DNA from: SPJN01 sp965229935
Lineage (GTDB): Bacteria; Pseudomonadota; Alphaproteobacteria; SPJN01
Length of the DNA stretch: 64,000 nucleotides
Reading direction: 5' to 3'
Assembly (NCBI GenBank): GCA_965229935.1
Contig: CBDDKB010000002.1
Coordinates: forward strand, 620,001-684,000
Part shown: piece by piece, positions 7,436-16,490 of the stretch
How the letters are laid out: each line of letters opens with the position of its first letter
Numbering within the stretch: the first letter of the stretch is position 1
Made by a program: the position numbers and the translations under genes
The notes under the pieces: generated by a model
Database searches by the model: none
Told to the model about the DNA's origin: nothing
What the model saw: only the letters and a program-made list of their open reading frames with translations

Positions 7436-10102
7436 CTAGAAATTCATTTCTAACGTCACGCCAATGCGCCTTGGGTAGATGATGCCGAAATCACGAATAT
7501 AGCGTGCGCCTGATGCAGGCTGTGTGACATAGCCCAGCGCGGTTGCCTGATCATGGCCATCTTCGTCCAACAGATTCTTTGCTGTCAGGATCAACCGATA
7601 GCGCTGATCATGGGTCGTCCAGATGCCGCGCAGGTCAAACTGGAAATAAGATTCCAGCCGATAATAATCACGGCTGAAAATGCTGGCATACATATCATCT
7701 TGCCAAGTCATATTGCCTGAGAGGATTAAGATGCCCTTGGTGAAGATGGTGCTGTGATTGACGTTCAACGAAAATTTGTGACGGGGAAGCTGGTTCAGCT
7801 CATTCCCATTCAGACTTTGCGCCACAACAGTTCCATCGCCGGGAGTAGGCACGGGTTGTGCATCCTTGTCCAGTGCTGCGGGGTCGGCAGTATCGACATA
7901 GCAGCATGATGTGATTTCAGAATCTGAATAGGCATAACTTGACCGAATTTGTAGGCTGTCATTGACCTGCCATGTTGCCTCAAGCTCAAGCCCATAGGCA
8001 TAGGCGCTGTCAAGATTAGCGAATTCCGTCAGGTTGATGCCGCTTGCCTGTGGAACGGTTAGGGGAATTTGCAACCCTTCATAGTCATTAAAGAATAGCG
8101 ATGTGTTCAGTATGAATGTGCCTTCATAGCCGAACTTGCTGCCTAATTCATATGCTAGAATGTATTCAGGATCAGTCTGCGGCAGCGGTGTTAAGCCACC
8201 AGCATTGAAGCCGCCGGATTTATAGCCCCGACTGATTTTCGCATAGGCCATCCAATCATCATTCGGCGTCCATTGTAGCCCGACCGTGCCTGACCCTTCG
8301 GCCCAATCATTTTTCAGGCGTCGATTGGCAAGCCCGTTCGCTTTGAAAGTGACGTCTGAATCGACGCCTTCTGCCTTGTCGTAGGATACAGCGATGGCTG
8401 TGACATCAAGCGCGGGAAATCCCGGCTGGATAAGCGTAGGTTCGCCACAACCAAAGCATACCACACGCAGATTTTCGTCAGCTTCCTTGAAATCGATTGT
8501 ATAGCGCAGGCCCAATGTCGCTTTCAGCGTATCTGTCACTTCATAATCAACCTGTCCGAACAGGGCATAGGATTGCACCTTCAAATAGGTGTCGACAGTA
8601 ACAACATCACCTGATGGGTTGGCGGGTGCCGGGCCTTGCGGCATGACATCGCCTAACCCCAAATCAGGAAGGCCAAGCAGGCCGAGGCCAGAGGCTACGA
8701 TGCTGCCCGGATCGTTCTGGTCAACAAAATAGAATGGTGACCGCATTTCAGGTTGATCGGGGGTTGTAAAGTGCACCCCCTGGTTCATGCTTTCCCAATA
8801 ATAGTAAAGCCCGCCAATCCACTGCAAAGGGCCATCACCTGTTGAGGTGAAGTCAATTTCAATGCTGGCATAATCGCGGTCTTCTAAATAACCGAATGTG
8901 AAATTGGGGAAGATAGTGACGCAAACAGCCGGAGCATCGCAGGGCAGGGACGGGTCACCCAACAGCGGGTAGTTATATGACACCACATCTGTCTGGTCCA
9001 AATCCTTTAGGCTGTTGTAGGTATAGCTGCGGCGGCTGGCGATCAGCTTGATGTCGTAATTGTCGCGCTTCCAAACCGTGTGATTGATCAGCGCGTAATA
9101 ATCACCAATATCTGCCGTGCTTTCCGTGTTTACATTGATTTTAAAGGGGTCAGCCACGCCGGGATTTTCTTTCGCGGACCCCAGCTGCACAAGCGATGGC
9201 TGGGAATAGCCAAGCGCGCTACCGGGCGTTAGATAGCCTGAGGGGAAGGCAGCAGTGTCATAAGGGTCAATCGTATTGGTTGCCCGGGGCCGCATATCTG
9301 CTGCCCCTGTGAACAGGCGAAACCAAGTTGTAACGCTTTCTGAAATATCAATTTCGACCTGCAGTTCGGCTAGGCCGCCTTCAACCGCGCTGCCTTCATC
9401 ATTGCCGGTTGCGACGTTCTTGAAATAGCCATCCTGCTGCACGCCAATTGACCCGCCAATGCTGGCGCGAATGGTGTCGCTGATGGGTTGATTGTAAATG
9501 AATGACAAGGACCACGCATTATAATCGGCATAGCCTAAGCGTGCATCAAGCCCAACTTCTTGCTTTGGCCGTTTTGAGATGGCATTGATCGCACCCCCGA
9601 TCGAGTTGCGGCCATAAAGCGTGCCTTGCGGACCGCGCAAAACTTCGACCCGCTGCACAAAAAAGTCCGACCCGTTAATGGATACAGTGCTGGAATCATA
9701 CGCCCCATCCCCATAGGAGGCGACGCCCGGTTCTGACCCTGCTGTGTTGGTTTGCCGGCCAATGCCACGAACAAACACGCGGTCGTCAGAACTTGAATAA
9801 GATAGACCGGGCGTATGTTTTGCAAAATCTGTCAGCGTATCAAGGCCGATGATCTGCCGTGTTTCAGATGTGAAAACACTGACCGCAACGGGGACATCTT
9901 GCAAATTGGCGTCGCGCCGTTCTGCTGAAACGATAATCTCTTCAATCAGTTTTTTGGTTTCTTCAGCGGAGGCAGGGGTTTGTGCTGTTTGGCTGTCTAC
10001 CTGAGCGTTTTGTGCAGTCGTGTCTTGGGCAAGTACGCTGCTGGCCGCAAAAATAAAAGATAGACTGGCCCCGCACAGGCGGACCTTTCCCAATAAAGTC
10101 AT
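7436..10102 (-). CDS. TonB-dependent outer-membrane receptor
   Basis: An 888-residue receptor of the family abundant in marine alphaproteobacteria and sphingomonads. The ATG at 10102 follows a GGGGG ribosome site and opens a signal peptide (LCGASLSFIFAASSVLAQ). A TonB-box-like EEIIVSAERRD is followed by the plug domain (QDVPVAVSVF, VFVRGIGRQ, VEVLRGPQGTLYGRNSIGGAIN). The rest is the 22-strand barrel, ending in phenylalanine (GVTLEMNF) as expected for outer-membrane insertion. It imports a ligand too large for porins using TonB energy. The ligand cannot be told from sequence. The neighbouring catabolic genes suggest an organic substrate rather than a siderophore. Confidence 0.9.
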   Translation of the reverse strand: MTLLGKVRLCGASLSFIFAASSVLAQDTTAQNAQVDSQTAQTPASAEETKKLIEEIIVSAERRDANLQDVPVAVSVFTSETRQIIGLDTLTDFAKHTPGLSYSSSDDRVFVRGIGRQTNTAGSEPGVASYGDGAYDSSTVSINGSDFFVQRVEVLRGPQGTLYGRNSIGGAINAISKRPKQEVGLDARLGYADYNAWSLSFIYNQPISDTIRASIGGSIGVQQDGYFKNVATGNDEGSAVEGGLAELQVEIDISESVTTWFRLFTGAADMRPRATNTIDPYDTAAFPSGYLTPGSALGYSQPSLVQLGSAKENPGVADPFKINVNTESTADIGDYYALINHTVWKRDNYDIKLIASRRSYTYNSLKDLDQTDVVSYNYPLLGDPSLPCDAPAVCVTIFPNFTFGYLEDRDYASIEIDFTSTGDGPLQWIGGLYYYWESMNQGVHFTTPDQPEMRSPFYFVDQNDPGSIVASGLGLLGLPDLGLGDVMPQGPAPANPSGDVVTVDTYLKVQSYALFGQVDYEVTDTLKATLGLRYTIDFKEADENLRVVCFGCGEPTLIQPGFPALDVTAIAVSYDKAEGVDSDVTFKANGLANRRLKNDWAEGSGTVGLQWTPNDDWMAYAKISRGYKSGGFNAGGLTPLPQTDPEYILAYELGSKFGYEGTFILNTSLFFNDYEGLQIPLTVPQASGINLTEFANLDSAYAYGLELEATWQVNDSLQIRSSYAYSDSEITSCCYVDTADPAALDKDAQPVPTPGDGTVVAQSLNGNELNQLPRHKFSLNVNHSTIFTKGILILSGNMTWQDDMYASIFSRDYYRLESYFQFDLRGIWTTHDQRYRLILTAKNLLDEDGHDQATALGYVTQPASGARYIRDFGIIYPRRIGVTLEMNF

Positions 10103-10221
10103 GATGTTGCCCCCAATAGCGCCAACCAGCGGCTGGCGCATATCAATATCGTTAGCTACAATAATAAAGTAGTCTTTATCGAATGACAATGGTGCGGAGG
10201 GGTGGTGCCGTTGATAAAAAA

Positions 10222-10235
10222 TGACGCCTGCGTCA
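10222..10235. promoter_or_regulatory. Inverted repeat TGACGC-CT-GCGTCA
   Basis: A perfect 6-bp inverted repeat with a two-base spacer lies between the divergent receptor and di-iron protein genes, five bases from the FNR-type box. It may be a second operator; no matching regulator is seen. Confidence 0.3.
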
Positions 10236-10239
10236 CGAA

Positions 10240-10253
10240 TTGATGCAGATCAA
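10240..10253. promoter_or_regulatory. FNR/FixK (FnrL)-type binding site
   Basis: TTGATGCAGATCAA is an exact match to the TTGAT-N4-ATCAA consensus bound by FNR/FixK/FnrL regulators in alphaproteobacteria. Its centre is about 66 bases before the ATG of the di-iron protein gene, which fits activation with the site near -41 and a short leader carrying the AAGGTGGAG ribosome site. It predicts oxygen-responsive expression of the gene at 10313, and perhaps of the divergent receptor. Confidence 0.75.
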
Positions 10254-10312
10254 TGTCCCGCTGGCAATAGTCTGTCATGGTCCATCTTGCAATCAAGGTG
10301 GAGATAATAACC

Positions 10313-11446
10313 ATGCTAAAACTAGACACCGTTGAAGCGGCCCCCCGCGAGGTACAATATTACTCAAAAGAATGGCTGCACGAAAATGATCCCGGCGAAA
10401 TGGCGGACAAGCTGACAGGCGAAGATGTTGCCCGCATTCGTGAAATTTTCAATACGCCGTTAACCGGGTCCTATAACTGGGACTATACTGAGGCGAACAA
10501 GCGCATTAAGCGGCTGTACGAATTGGGCAAACAGCACAATTGGAATGCTGAGCTTGATGTCGATTGGTCACTTGACTATCCGCACACTGAACATCCCTCA
10601 GACCCGAACATCAATCCCTTTGCAGGGTATGAACCGTTTGAGCGGATGAGCGAAGATGAAAAGCTTGAGTTTGCCTGGCACAATTTCGCCTGGACCTTGA
10701 GCCAGTTTTTGCATGGGGAGCAGGGCGCCCTGTTGGTCGCAAGTCAACTTGTGTCCTGTGCACCGACCCATGATGCAAAGCTTTATGCCGGTAGCCAAAC
10801 CTTTGATGAGGCACGGCACGTCGAAGTCTTTGCCAAGTATATCAAGGAAAAGCTGGGGATCATGTATCCGGTCAGCCCGAACTTGAAGCTGTTGCTCGAT
10901 AAAGTTTTGACAGACCCGCGTTGGGATCTGAAATTCATCGGTATGCAGTTGATCATCGAAGGGTTGGCCCTTGCTGCCTTTAACACGATGCGGATGACGA
11001 CCTACGAACCGCTTTGCAAAAATATTGTTGAGCTTGTCATTCGTGACGAAGGTCGCCACGTCGCCTTTGGTGTCAATTATTTGGAAGATTATATCCGGAC
11101 ATTGCCGCAAGAGGAGATTGAGGAACGCGCCGAGTTTGCCTATGAGGCCTGCGTTGTCATGCGCGAACGGTTGATCCCCGTTGATGTGTTTGAACATTTC
11201 GGTTGGGATGTGGAAGAGGCACGCAAGCGCACGCTTGACGGTGAAGTGATGCAAATGTTCCGCAATCTACTGTTCGAACGCATCATCCCGAATCTCAAGC
11301 GTGTTGGGCTGTTGACTGACAATGTCCGTCCGAAGTTTGAAGCCTTGGGTCTGCTGGAATATGAAAACCTATCCGGCGATGGTCTGATTGATTGGGCAGA
11401 ACTTGAAAAGCCCTTGCCGATCCATGTAGCGGAAGCAGCTGAATAA
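10313..11446 (+). CDS. Ferritin-like di-iron protein with twin EX28DEXRH motifs
   Basis: A 377-residue soluble protein with the complete ligand set of a carboxylate-bridged di-iron centre. Glu136 is followed after exactly 28 residues by DEARH (165-169), and Glu216 after exactly 28 residues by DEGRH (245-249). This EX28-37DEXRH repeat is known from the ribonucleotide-reductase-R2-like, AurF and acyl-ACP-desaturase-like superfamily. The core is flanked by about 110 N-terminal residues and a 120-residue C-terminal part. It lacks any obvious link to ribonucleotide reduction (no nrdA nearby). A hydroxylase, N-oxygenase or desaturase role on an organic substrate is inferred. The ATG at 10313 has AAGGTGGAG upstream. 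An FNR-type box sits in its promoter. Confidence 0.75.
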   Translation: MLKLDTVEAAPREVQYYSKEWLHENDPGEMADKLTGEDVARIREIFNTPLTGSYNWDYTEANKRIKRLYELGKQHNWNAELDVDWSLDYPHTEHPSDPNINPFAGYEPFERMSEDEKLEFAWHNFAWTLSQFLHGEQGALLVASQLVSCAPTHDAKLYAGSQTFDEARHVEVFAKYIKEKLGIMYPVSPNLKLLLDKVLTDPRWDLKFIGMQLIIEGLALAAFNTMRMTTYEPLCKNIVELVIRDEGRHVAFGVNYLEDYIRTLPQEEIEERAEFAYEACVVMRERLIPVDVFEHFGWDVEEARKRTLDGEVMQMFRNLLFERIIPNLKRVGLLTDNVRPKFEALGLLEYENLSGDGLIDWAELEKPLPIHVAEAAE

Positions 11447-11467
11447 TCGGCTTTAAAGACAATGATG

Positions 11468-11505
11468 ACGCCGCTGGACTTTGCGTCTGGCGGCGTTTTA
11501 TTTTG
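11468..11505. terminator. Terminator between convergent di-iron and MFS genes
   Basis: ACGCCGC and GCGGCGT pair across a 15-base loop and are followed by TTTATTTT. The structure follows the di-iron gene and overlaps the last codons of the convergent MFS gene. Confidence 0.65.
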
Positions 11506-12700
11506 TGGTCGCCACCAATTCTTTCGCCTGTGCCTTTGCTTGCCAAGCGGACATCACAACCACAATAGCAGACAAGATAAAGGTGGCAATGCAGGTTCCC
11601 GCCCAGCCGCCAATATCATAGGAAATGGTGGCGATCCAGCTGCCGATGCCGCCACCGATAAACATGACGGTGACATAGATTGTCATCAGGCGTGTGCGGG
11701 TTTCGCCCGCCTGGTTCAGGGCCGTCATCCTGCCGGTAATGTCGATCATGGGACCGGCGGTGCTGGTGATGGTGAGCGGGATCAAGATCAACCAATAGGA
11801 ATCGCCCACAAATGGCAGCAGACAAATGCCGAAGAACTGCACGATGGCGACGTAAAGGCGTGTGCGCCGTGCGCCCAGCCGATCCGCCAATCGTCCTAGT
11901 CGCGGGGTCGTAATCAGGCTAAGTGCTGAAACGCCCGCCAGATAACCGACCTTATCTGTGCCCATGCCGATTTCAGGGCTTGTTAAGTGCAGGCCGATGC
12001 CAAGCCAAACGGTCAGAAAAATAGCAAAGCTGATACCTTGGATGGATCCTGAAATAATGGTCTGTGGATATTGCCGCGCCAGTGGAAAGAGCGAACCTAT
12101 TAGCTGCGGATAAGATGGCAGATCACGCGGGGTCTGTTCCTCCCGTTCCTCCAGCAAAAACGGCAGAATGGCGGTGGCCATTGTCATTAGTGCCAAGGCC
12201 ATCCAATAGACTGTGCGCCAGCCAAACAGCTCCGCGATCAGCCCGCTGCCAGTGCGCGACAGCAAAAGGCCAGCAACAACCCCCGTTGAGATCATGGCGG
12301 TTGCGTGGCCCAATTTATCGGGTGCAACGCGTTTTGAGGTGTAGGCAGGCAGCAGATAAGGCGTGATTGTAAAAAAACCCAATATGGTGGAGCCTGCGAC
12401 GAACAACCAAAAATCAGTCGCCAATGCCATGATGAACAGGCCGAAAAGCTGCGCAGACAGGCAGACAAGTACAAGCCTGCGGTTACTGATCCGGTCACCC
12501 AAAGGCATGATTAAAAATATGCCCAGGGCCAATGCGATTTGATTAAAGGCAGGCACGGCACCGACAATCGCCTGATCAACACCGAATTCAACCGCAACCC
12601 GTCCGATGATCGGATGAACATAATAGGCATTTGCCGCAACGATCGCAGCCGCGATGGTCAGCATAAACAATGTCGAACCTGACATGTATTGCTTGGGCAT
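11498..12700 (-). CDS. MFS transporter
   Basis: A 400-residue, 12-segment major facilitator protein. Motif-A-like loops are visible after segment two (MPLGDRISNRR) and in the second half (GRLADRLGARR), and GWRTVYWMA is in the usual position after segment six. It resembles the YgaY/sugar-efflux-like group. It lies convergent to the di-iron protein gene and divergent from the polysaccharide locus, so it may belong to either or neither. Substrate unknown. Confidence 0.8.
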   Translation of the reverse strand: MPKQYMSGSTLFMLTIAAAIVAANAYYVHPIIGRVAVEFGVDQAIVGAVPAFNQIALALGIFLIMPLGDRISNRRLVLVCLSAQLFGLFIMALATDFWLFVAGSTILGFFTITPYLLPAYTSKRVAPDKLGHATAMISTGVVAGLLLSRTGSGLIAELFGWRTVYWMALALMTMATAILPFLLEEREEQTPRDLPSYPQLIGSLFPLARQYPQTIISGSIQGISFAIFLTVWLGIGLHLTSPEIGMGTDKVGYLAGVSALSLITTPRLGRLADRLGARRTRLYVAIVQFFGICLLPFVGDSYWLILIPLTITSTAGPMIDITGRMTALNQAGETRTRLMTIYVTVMFIGGGIGSWIATISYDIGGWAGTCIATFILSAIVVVMSAWQAKAQAKELVATTK

Positions 12701-12930
12701 TGATTGTGGTCCGTAGCGAAGGTGACGCAGTGCGTTGGCGGTTCAGTGATAGCTGTCTGCGTATCATGTATGTTGGCGCACAGCCAGACCTGATACCAAC
12801 AAGGCTTCGATGACAGAAAATAAGCGCCAATAGTATCATTGCATTCAGGCGGCACAAATGATGTAAATGCGGTAATGAAACAGTGCAAATCAGGCGTCGA
12901 TTCGCGTGCAATGTTGGAAGGTTATCTAGG

Positions 12931-14298
12931 ATGGGTGTTGCTTTAGTCGGCTTTGATTATGAAGCGTTTGCAACCTTGCATGATCATGGCATGCCCGTCA
13001 GCACATTTATCTATAATCATCGGCTTCCGACATCGCCTGTTGAAGGCGTCACCTATATCCCCGTCGATAAGGTTCACCACATGTTTGAGGGCGCCTTTGC
13101 CCCCGACCTTGATCCTGTGATTGAACAACAAGTCACGGACGATGCGCTGATCTATTTTGAGCGGACTCACTATCGCACTTTCAAGCGGCGCACCTACGGC
13201 ACTTACAATTGGGATGATGTCGTCAATCATTTCAAAAATGCACTGCAATTTTATTGGACGCTGTTGCGGCGCGATGGGGTCGATACTGTTATATTCCAAA
13301 ATGTGCCGCATGGCGGATCTACAATTATCCTCTATCATCTGGCGAAGGCGATGGGGATCAGGGTCCTTGTCCTGTTTCAGTCGCAATGGCCGAATCTGTT
13401 TTGGGCCGCGCCATCAATTGAAGAATTGGGCATTGCCGGGTATTCAACGGGCGAACAAAAACATATCCCGATTAATCCAGACCCTGCTGTGCCGTTCTAT
13501 ATGAAGGGGGCAGGGCAAAAATCGGCATCCCGCTTCCGCTATCAACGCTGGCGCGAGCGGGGCAACTACCTGTTCAAGACGATAGCTGGTCTACATTTTT
13601 GGAACCGGAAGTCAGTTATCAAGACAGCGGCCAAATTGAAATGGCTGCGGCTTGAAGAGGCGTTGCAACAGGGCATTGCTGATCTGTCAGAACCTTACGA
13701 CGCTGGTAAAAAGTTCGTATATTTTCCCTTGCATCTACAACCTGAAATGTCGACCGACATTTTGGGCGGCCCCTATGCAGATCAGTTGCGCGCGATCGAA
13801 GAATTGTCACGCGCTTTACCAGACGATGTGATGATTTATGTGAAAGAAAACCCCAAACAATCGGCCTATATGCGGGGGAGCAGCTTTTTTAGCCGCCTTG
13901 CAGCGATTCCGCGCGTCAAAATGATGGAATTTTCCACCCCTTCCATCATGTTGGTTCGCGATTCTATCGCCGTTGGGACGATAACGGGTACGGCGGGGTG
14001 GGAAGCCCTGCAAATGGATAAGCCTGCCATTGTGTTCGGCAAAATTTGGTATCGTGATCTGCCCGGGGCTATGAAGTGGGAGGATCGCCCCCAAAACCTG
14101 TTTGATGCCCCGGCATTCACTGACAGGGATTCAAATCAACTACGTACCGGTGTAGACCGGAAATCACATCTGCTTTGGCCGGGTGTTTTGCAAAAAGATT
14201 ACGCAAAAATTGTGCCGGATTATGACAAGGCAGAAAACAGTAAGACACTTGGCAAGTCGATAATGGCGATTTACCGTCAGGATAATGATGCCAAGTAA
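12931..14298 (+). CDS. KpsC/KpsS-like (Capsule_synth) protein A, candidate glycosyltransferase
   Basis: A 455-residue cytosolic protein clearly paralogous to the gene at 22930-24297: same length, same opening (MGVALVGF against MSVLLMGF), and shared blocks VPHGGST..LYHLAKAMGIR, FPLHLQPEMSTDI.GG, YVKENPKQSAYMR, GTAGWEALQ and PGVL. The pattern PLHLQPE...KENP...GTAGWE resembles capsule-synthesis proteins of the KpsC/KpsS type, several of which are CMP-Kdo transferases with GT-B-like folds. The start at 12931 follows GGAAGG and matches the paralogue's start. It stands just upstream of the legionaminic-acid operon. Transfer of CMP-legionaminic acid or a derivative is inferred, not shown; an export or scaffold role is also possible. 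Confidence 0.6.
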   Translation: MGVALVGFDYEAFATLHDHGMPVSTFIYNHRLPTSPVEGVTYIPVDKVHHMFEGAFAPDLDPVIEQQVTDDALIYFERTHYRTFKRRTYGTYNWDDVVNHFKNALQFYWTLLRRDGVDTVIFQNVPHGGSTIILYHLAKAMGIRVLVLFQSQWPNLFWAAPSIEELGIAGYSTGEQKHIPINPDPAVPFYMKGAGQKSASRFRYQRWRERGNYLFKTIAGLHFWNRKSVIKTAAKLKWLRLEEALQQGIADLSEPYDAGKKFVYFPLHLQPEMSTDILGGPYADQLRAIEELSRALPDDVMIYVKENPKQSAYMRGSSFFSRLAAIPRVKMMEFSTPSIMLVRDSIAVGTITGTAGWEALQMDKPAIVFGKIWYRDLPGAMKWEDRPQNLFDAPAFTDRDSNQLRTGVDRKSHLLWPGVLQKDYAKIVPDYDKAENSKTLGKSIMAIYRQDNDAK

Positions 14299-14334
14299 AC
14301 AGCAAGAATTTTGAATGAAGGGTTGGGCATAACA

Positions 14335-15321
14335 ATGCATCAATCAAAGATACTGGTGACAGGCGCGGATGGCTTTATCGGGTCCCACTTGACGGAACTA
14401 CTCGTTAAGGAGGGGTATGATGTCCGCGCGCTGGGAATTTACAATTCCAATGGCCAGTTCGGTTGGCTCGATAACAGTGATTGCCGCGATCAGGTTGATC
14501 TTGTATTGGGCGATGTCCGCGACCCCGGCTTTTGCATGGAATTGGTCAAGGGCGTTGATGTGGTCCTTCATCTCGCCGCGCTGATCGCTATCCCTTATTC
14601 CTATGTCGCCCCTGACAGTTATGTCGCGACCAATGTCACGGGCACTTTGAATATGTGTCAGGCGGCAAAGGCACATGGCGTGTCCCGCTTTATCCACACC
14701 TCAACCAGCGAGGTTTATGGCACCGCACAATATGTGCCGATTGATGAGGTGCATCCCTTGCAGGCGCAGTCGCCATACAGTGCGTCGAAAATCGGCGCGG
14801 ACGCCATAGCCACCAGCTTTCACACAAGTTTTGAATTGCCGCTGACAATCGCGCGCCCCTTCAACACCTATGGCCCGCGCCAGTCAGCCCGTGCCGTGAT
14901 CCCGACCATCATCACGCAAATCGCTGCAGGCGCAAAAAGCATCAAGCTGGGCGATGTCAGCCCGACCCGCGACTTCAACTATGTTGAAGATACGGCGCGT
15001 GGCTTCCTCGCGTTGATGAATTGCGATGCCGCTATCGGCGAAACGGTGAATATCGGCTCTGGCACCGAAATTTCGGTCGGCGACACCGTCAATTTGATCC
15101 GCGATATTATGGGCAGCGATGTCACCATCGAAACGGACGAGGCCCGCTTGCGCCCCGAAAATTCGGAAGTGTTCCGCCTGTGCTGTGACAATCGCAAGAT
15201 CGGCGGCCTGACGGATTTCGCGCCGCAGAATGATCTGCGCGCCGGATTAACCAAAACGATTGAATGGTTTACCGACCCGGCCAATCTCGCCCAGTATGAT
15301 GCCGGGCGTTATAATATCTAA
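14335..15321 (+). CDS. legB: NAD-dependent 4,6-dehydratase, legionaminic acid pathway
   Basis: A 328-residue extended short-chain dehydrogenase. It opens with the NAD-binding motif TGADGFIGS, has the STSEVYG active-site stretch and the YSASK catalytic Tyr-Lys pair, and RPFNTYGPRQ typical of sugar-nucleotide dehydratases. In Campylobacter LegB removes water from a GDP-GlcNAc-type sugar nucleotide to give the 4-keto-6-deoxy intermediate, the first committed step towards legionaminic acid. The ATG at 14335 is preferred to the upstream TTG because homology starts there. It begins the nine-gene leg/ptm operon; the aminotransferase gene follows 14 bases after its stop. Confidence 0.88.
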   Translation: MHQSKILVTGADGFIGSHLTELLVKEGYDVRALGIYNSNGQFGWLDNSDCRDQVDLVLGDVRDPGFCMELVKGVDVVLHLAALIAIPYSYVAPDSYVATNVTGTLNMCQAAKAHGVSRFIHTSTSEVYGTAQYVPIDEVHPLQAQSPYSASKIGADAIATSFHTSFELPLTIARPFNTYGPRQSARAVIPTIITQIAAGAKSIKLGDVSPTRDFNYVEDTARGFLALMNCDAAIGETVNIGSGTEISVGDTVNLIRDIMGSDVTIETDEARLRPENSEVFRLCCDNRKIGGLTDFAPQNDLRAGLTKTIEWFTDPANLAQYDAGRYNI

Positions 15322-15335
15322 CTGATGAGACACTG

Positions 15336-16490
15336 GTGATTGAAAAACTGATCACACATATTCGGGATACCTACCAGACACAGGACTTCATCCCGCTGCA
15401 TGCGCCGCAATTTGCGCAGGCTGATCGCGATTATTTGATGGACGCGATTGACTCAACCTTTGTGTCGAGCGTTGGGGCCTATGTTGATCAGTTCGAAGCC
15501 CAGCTAAAGCAAATTACCGAAGCGCCCGCGGTCGTCGCCACTATGAATGGCACCGCGGGGCTTCATGCTGTGCTGCATTTGGCGGGCGTCGGGGCAGGGG
15601 ATTATGTCATCACCCAGCCCTTAAGCTTTATCGCCACTTGCAACGCCATTGCCTATACTGGCGCGTCCCCCATTTTTGTCGATATTGACCGGGGCCGCTA
15701 CAGCATGTGCCCTGAGGCGTTGGGCGCTTGGCTTGCCGACAATGCGGAATTGGATGGTGATGGTCAGTGCCGCAACAAGGCTGATGGCCGCCCGATCAAG
15801 GCATGTGTGCCGGTGCACATTCTTGGACATCCTGCTCGCATGAGTGACATTGCGTCTGTCTGTGCAGACTGGAACCTAACCCTGATTGAAGACGCGGCAG
15901 AGGCGCTGGGCACCTATGACCAGGGACGCCACGCGGGCCTGACGGGCCGCTATGGCGTCCTAAGCTTTAACGGCAACAAGATTGTGACGACGGGCGGCGG
16001 CGGGGCGATCCTGTGTGGCGAAGAAGATGGCAAGCGCGCCAAGCACATCACCACGACCGCAAAGCAGCCCCATCCTTATGAGTTCATTCATGACGAACTC
16101 GGCTTTAATTACCGCATGCCGAACTTGAATGCCGCGCTGGGCTGTGCACAGCTTGAACGGCTCGACACCTATCTTGAAAGCAAGCGGGCCATGGCGGCGG
16201 GCTACCGCGCGCTGTTTGCAGGCAGCGATTATGCATTTTGTGATGAACCAAGCGAAAATGGCAGCAGGTCAAACTTCTGGCTGTGCGCTGTTGCCTGCCC
16301 CAGCCAAGAGCAGAAGCAAGCATTGATCGAACGGACTAATAGCGCAGGTGTGATGACCCGCCCCTTCTGGCAGCTAATGACGCAGACACCCATGTATGGC
16401 GCGGCCCCATCCGGCCCGACACCCAATGCGCAATGGGCGCATGATCATGTGGTGATGCTGCCATCCAGCCCGGCGGCGCTATCCTCATGA
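15336..16490 (+). CDS. legC: PLP-dependent sugar aminotransferase
   Basis: A 384-residue DegT/DnrJ/EryC1-family aminotransferase. The pyridoxal-phosphate lysine lies in SFNGNKIVTTGGGG, preceded by the cofactor-binding IEDAAEALG stretch. In the legionaminic pathway LegC places an amino group at C4 of the 4-keto sugar nucleotide made by LegB. Translation starts at a GTG (15336) with only a weak ribosome site, which suggests coupling to legB. Its stop overlaps the legG start (ATGA). Length is normal for the LegC group. Function is assigned from family plus the unbroken pathway order. Confidence 0.87.
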   Translation: MIEKLITHIRDTYQTQDFIPLHAPQFAQADRDYLMDAIDSTFVSSVGAYVDQFEAQLKQITEAPAVVATMNGTAGLHAVLHLAGVGAGDYVITQPLSFIATCNAIAYTGASPIFVDIDRGRYSMCPEALGAWLADNAELDGDGQCRNKADGRPIKACVPVHILGHPARMSDIASVCADWNLTLIEDAAEALGTYDQGRHAGLTGRYGVLSFNGNKIVTTGGGGAILCGEEDGKRAKHITTTAKQPHPYEFIHDELGFNYRMPNLNAALGCAQLERLDTYLESKRAMAAGYRALFAGSDYAFCDEPSENGSRSNFWLCAVACPSQEQKQALIERTNSAGVMTRPFWQLMTQTPMYGAAPSGPTPNAQWAHDHVVMLPSSPAALSS

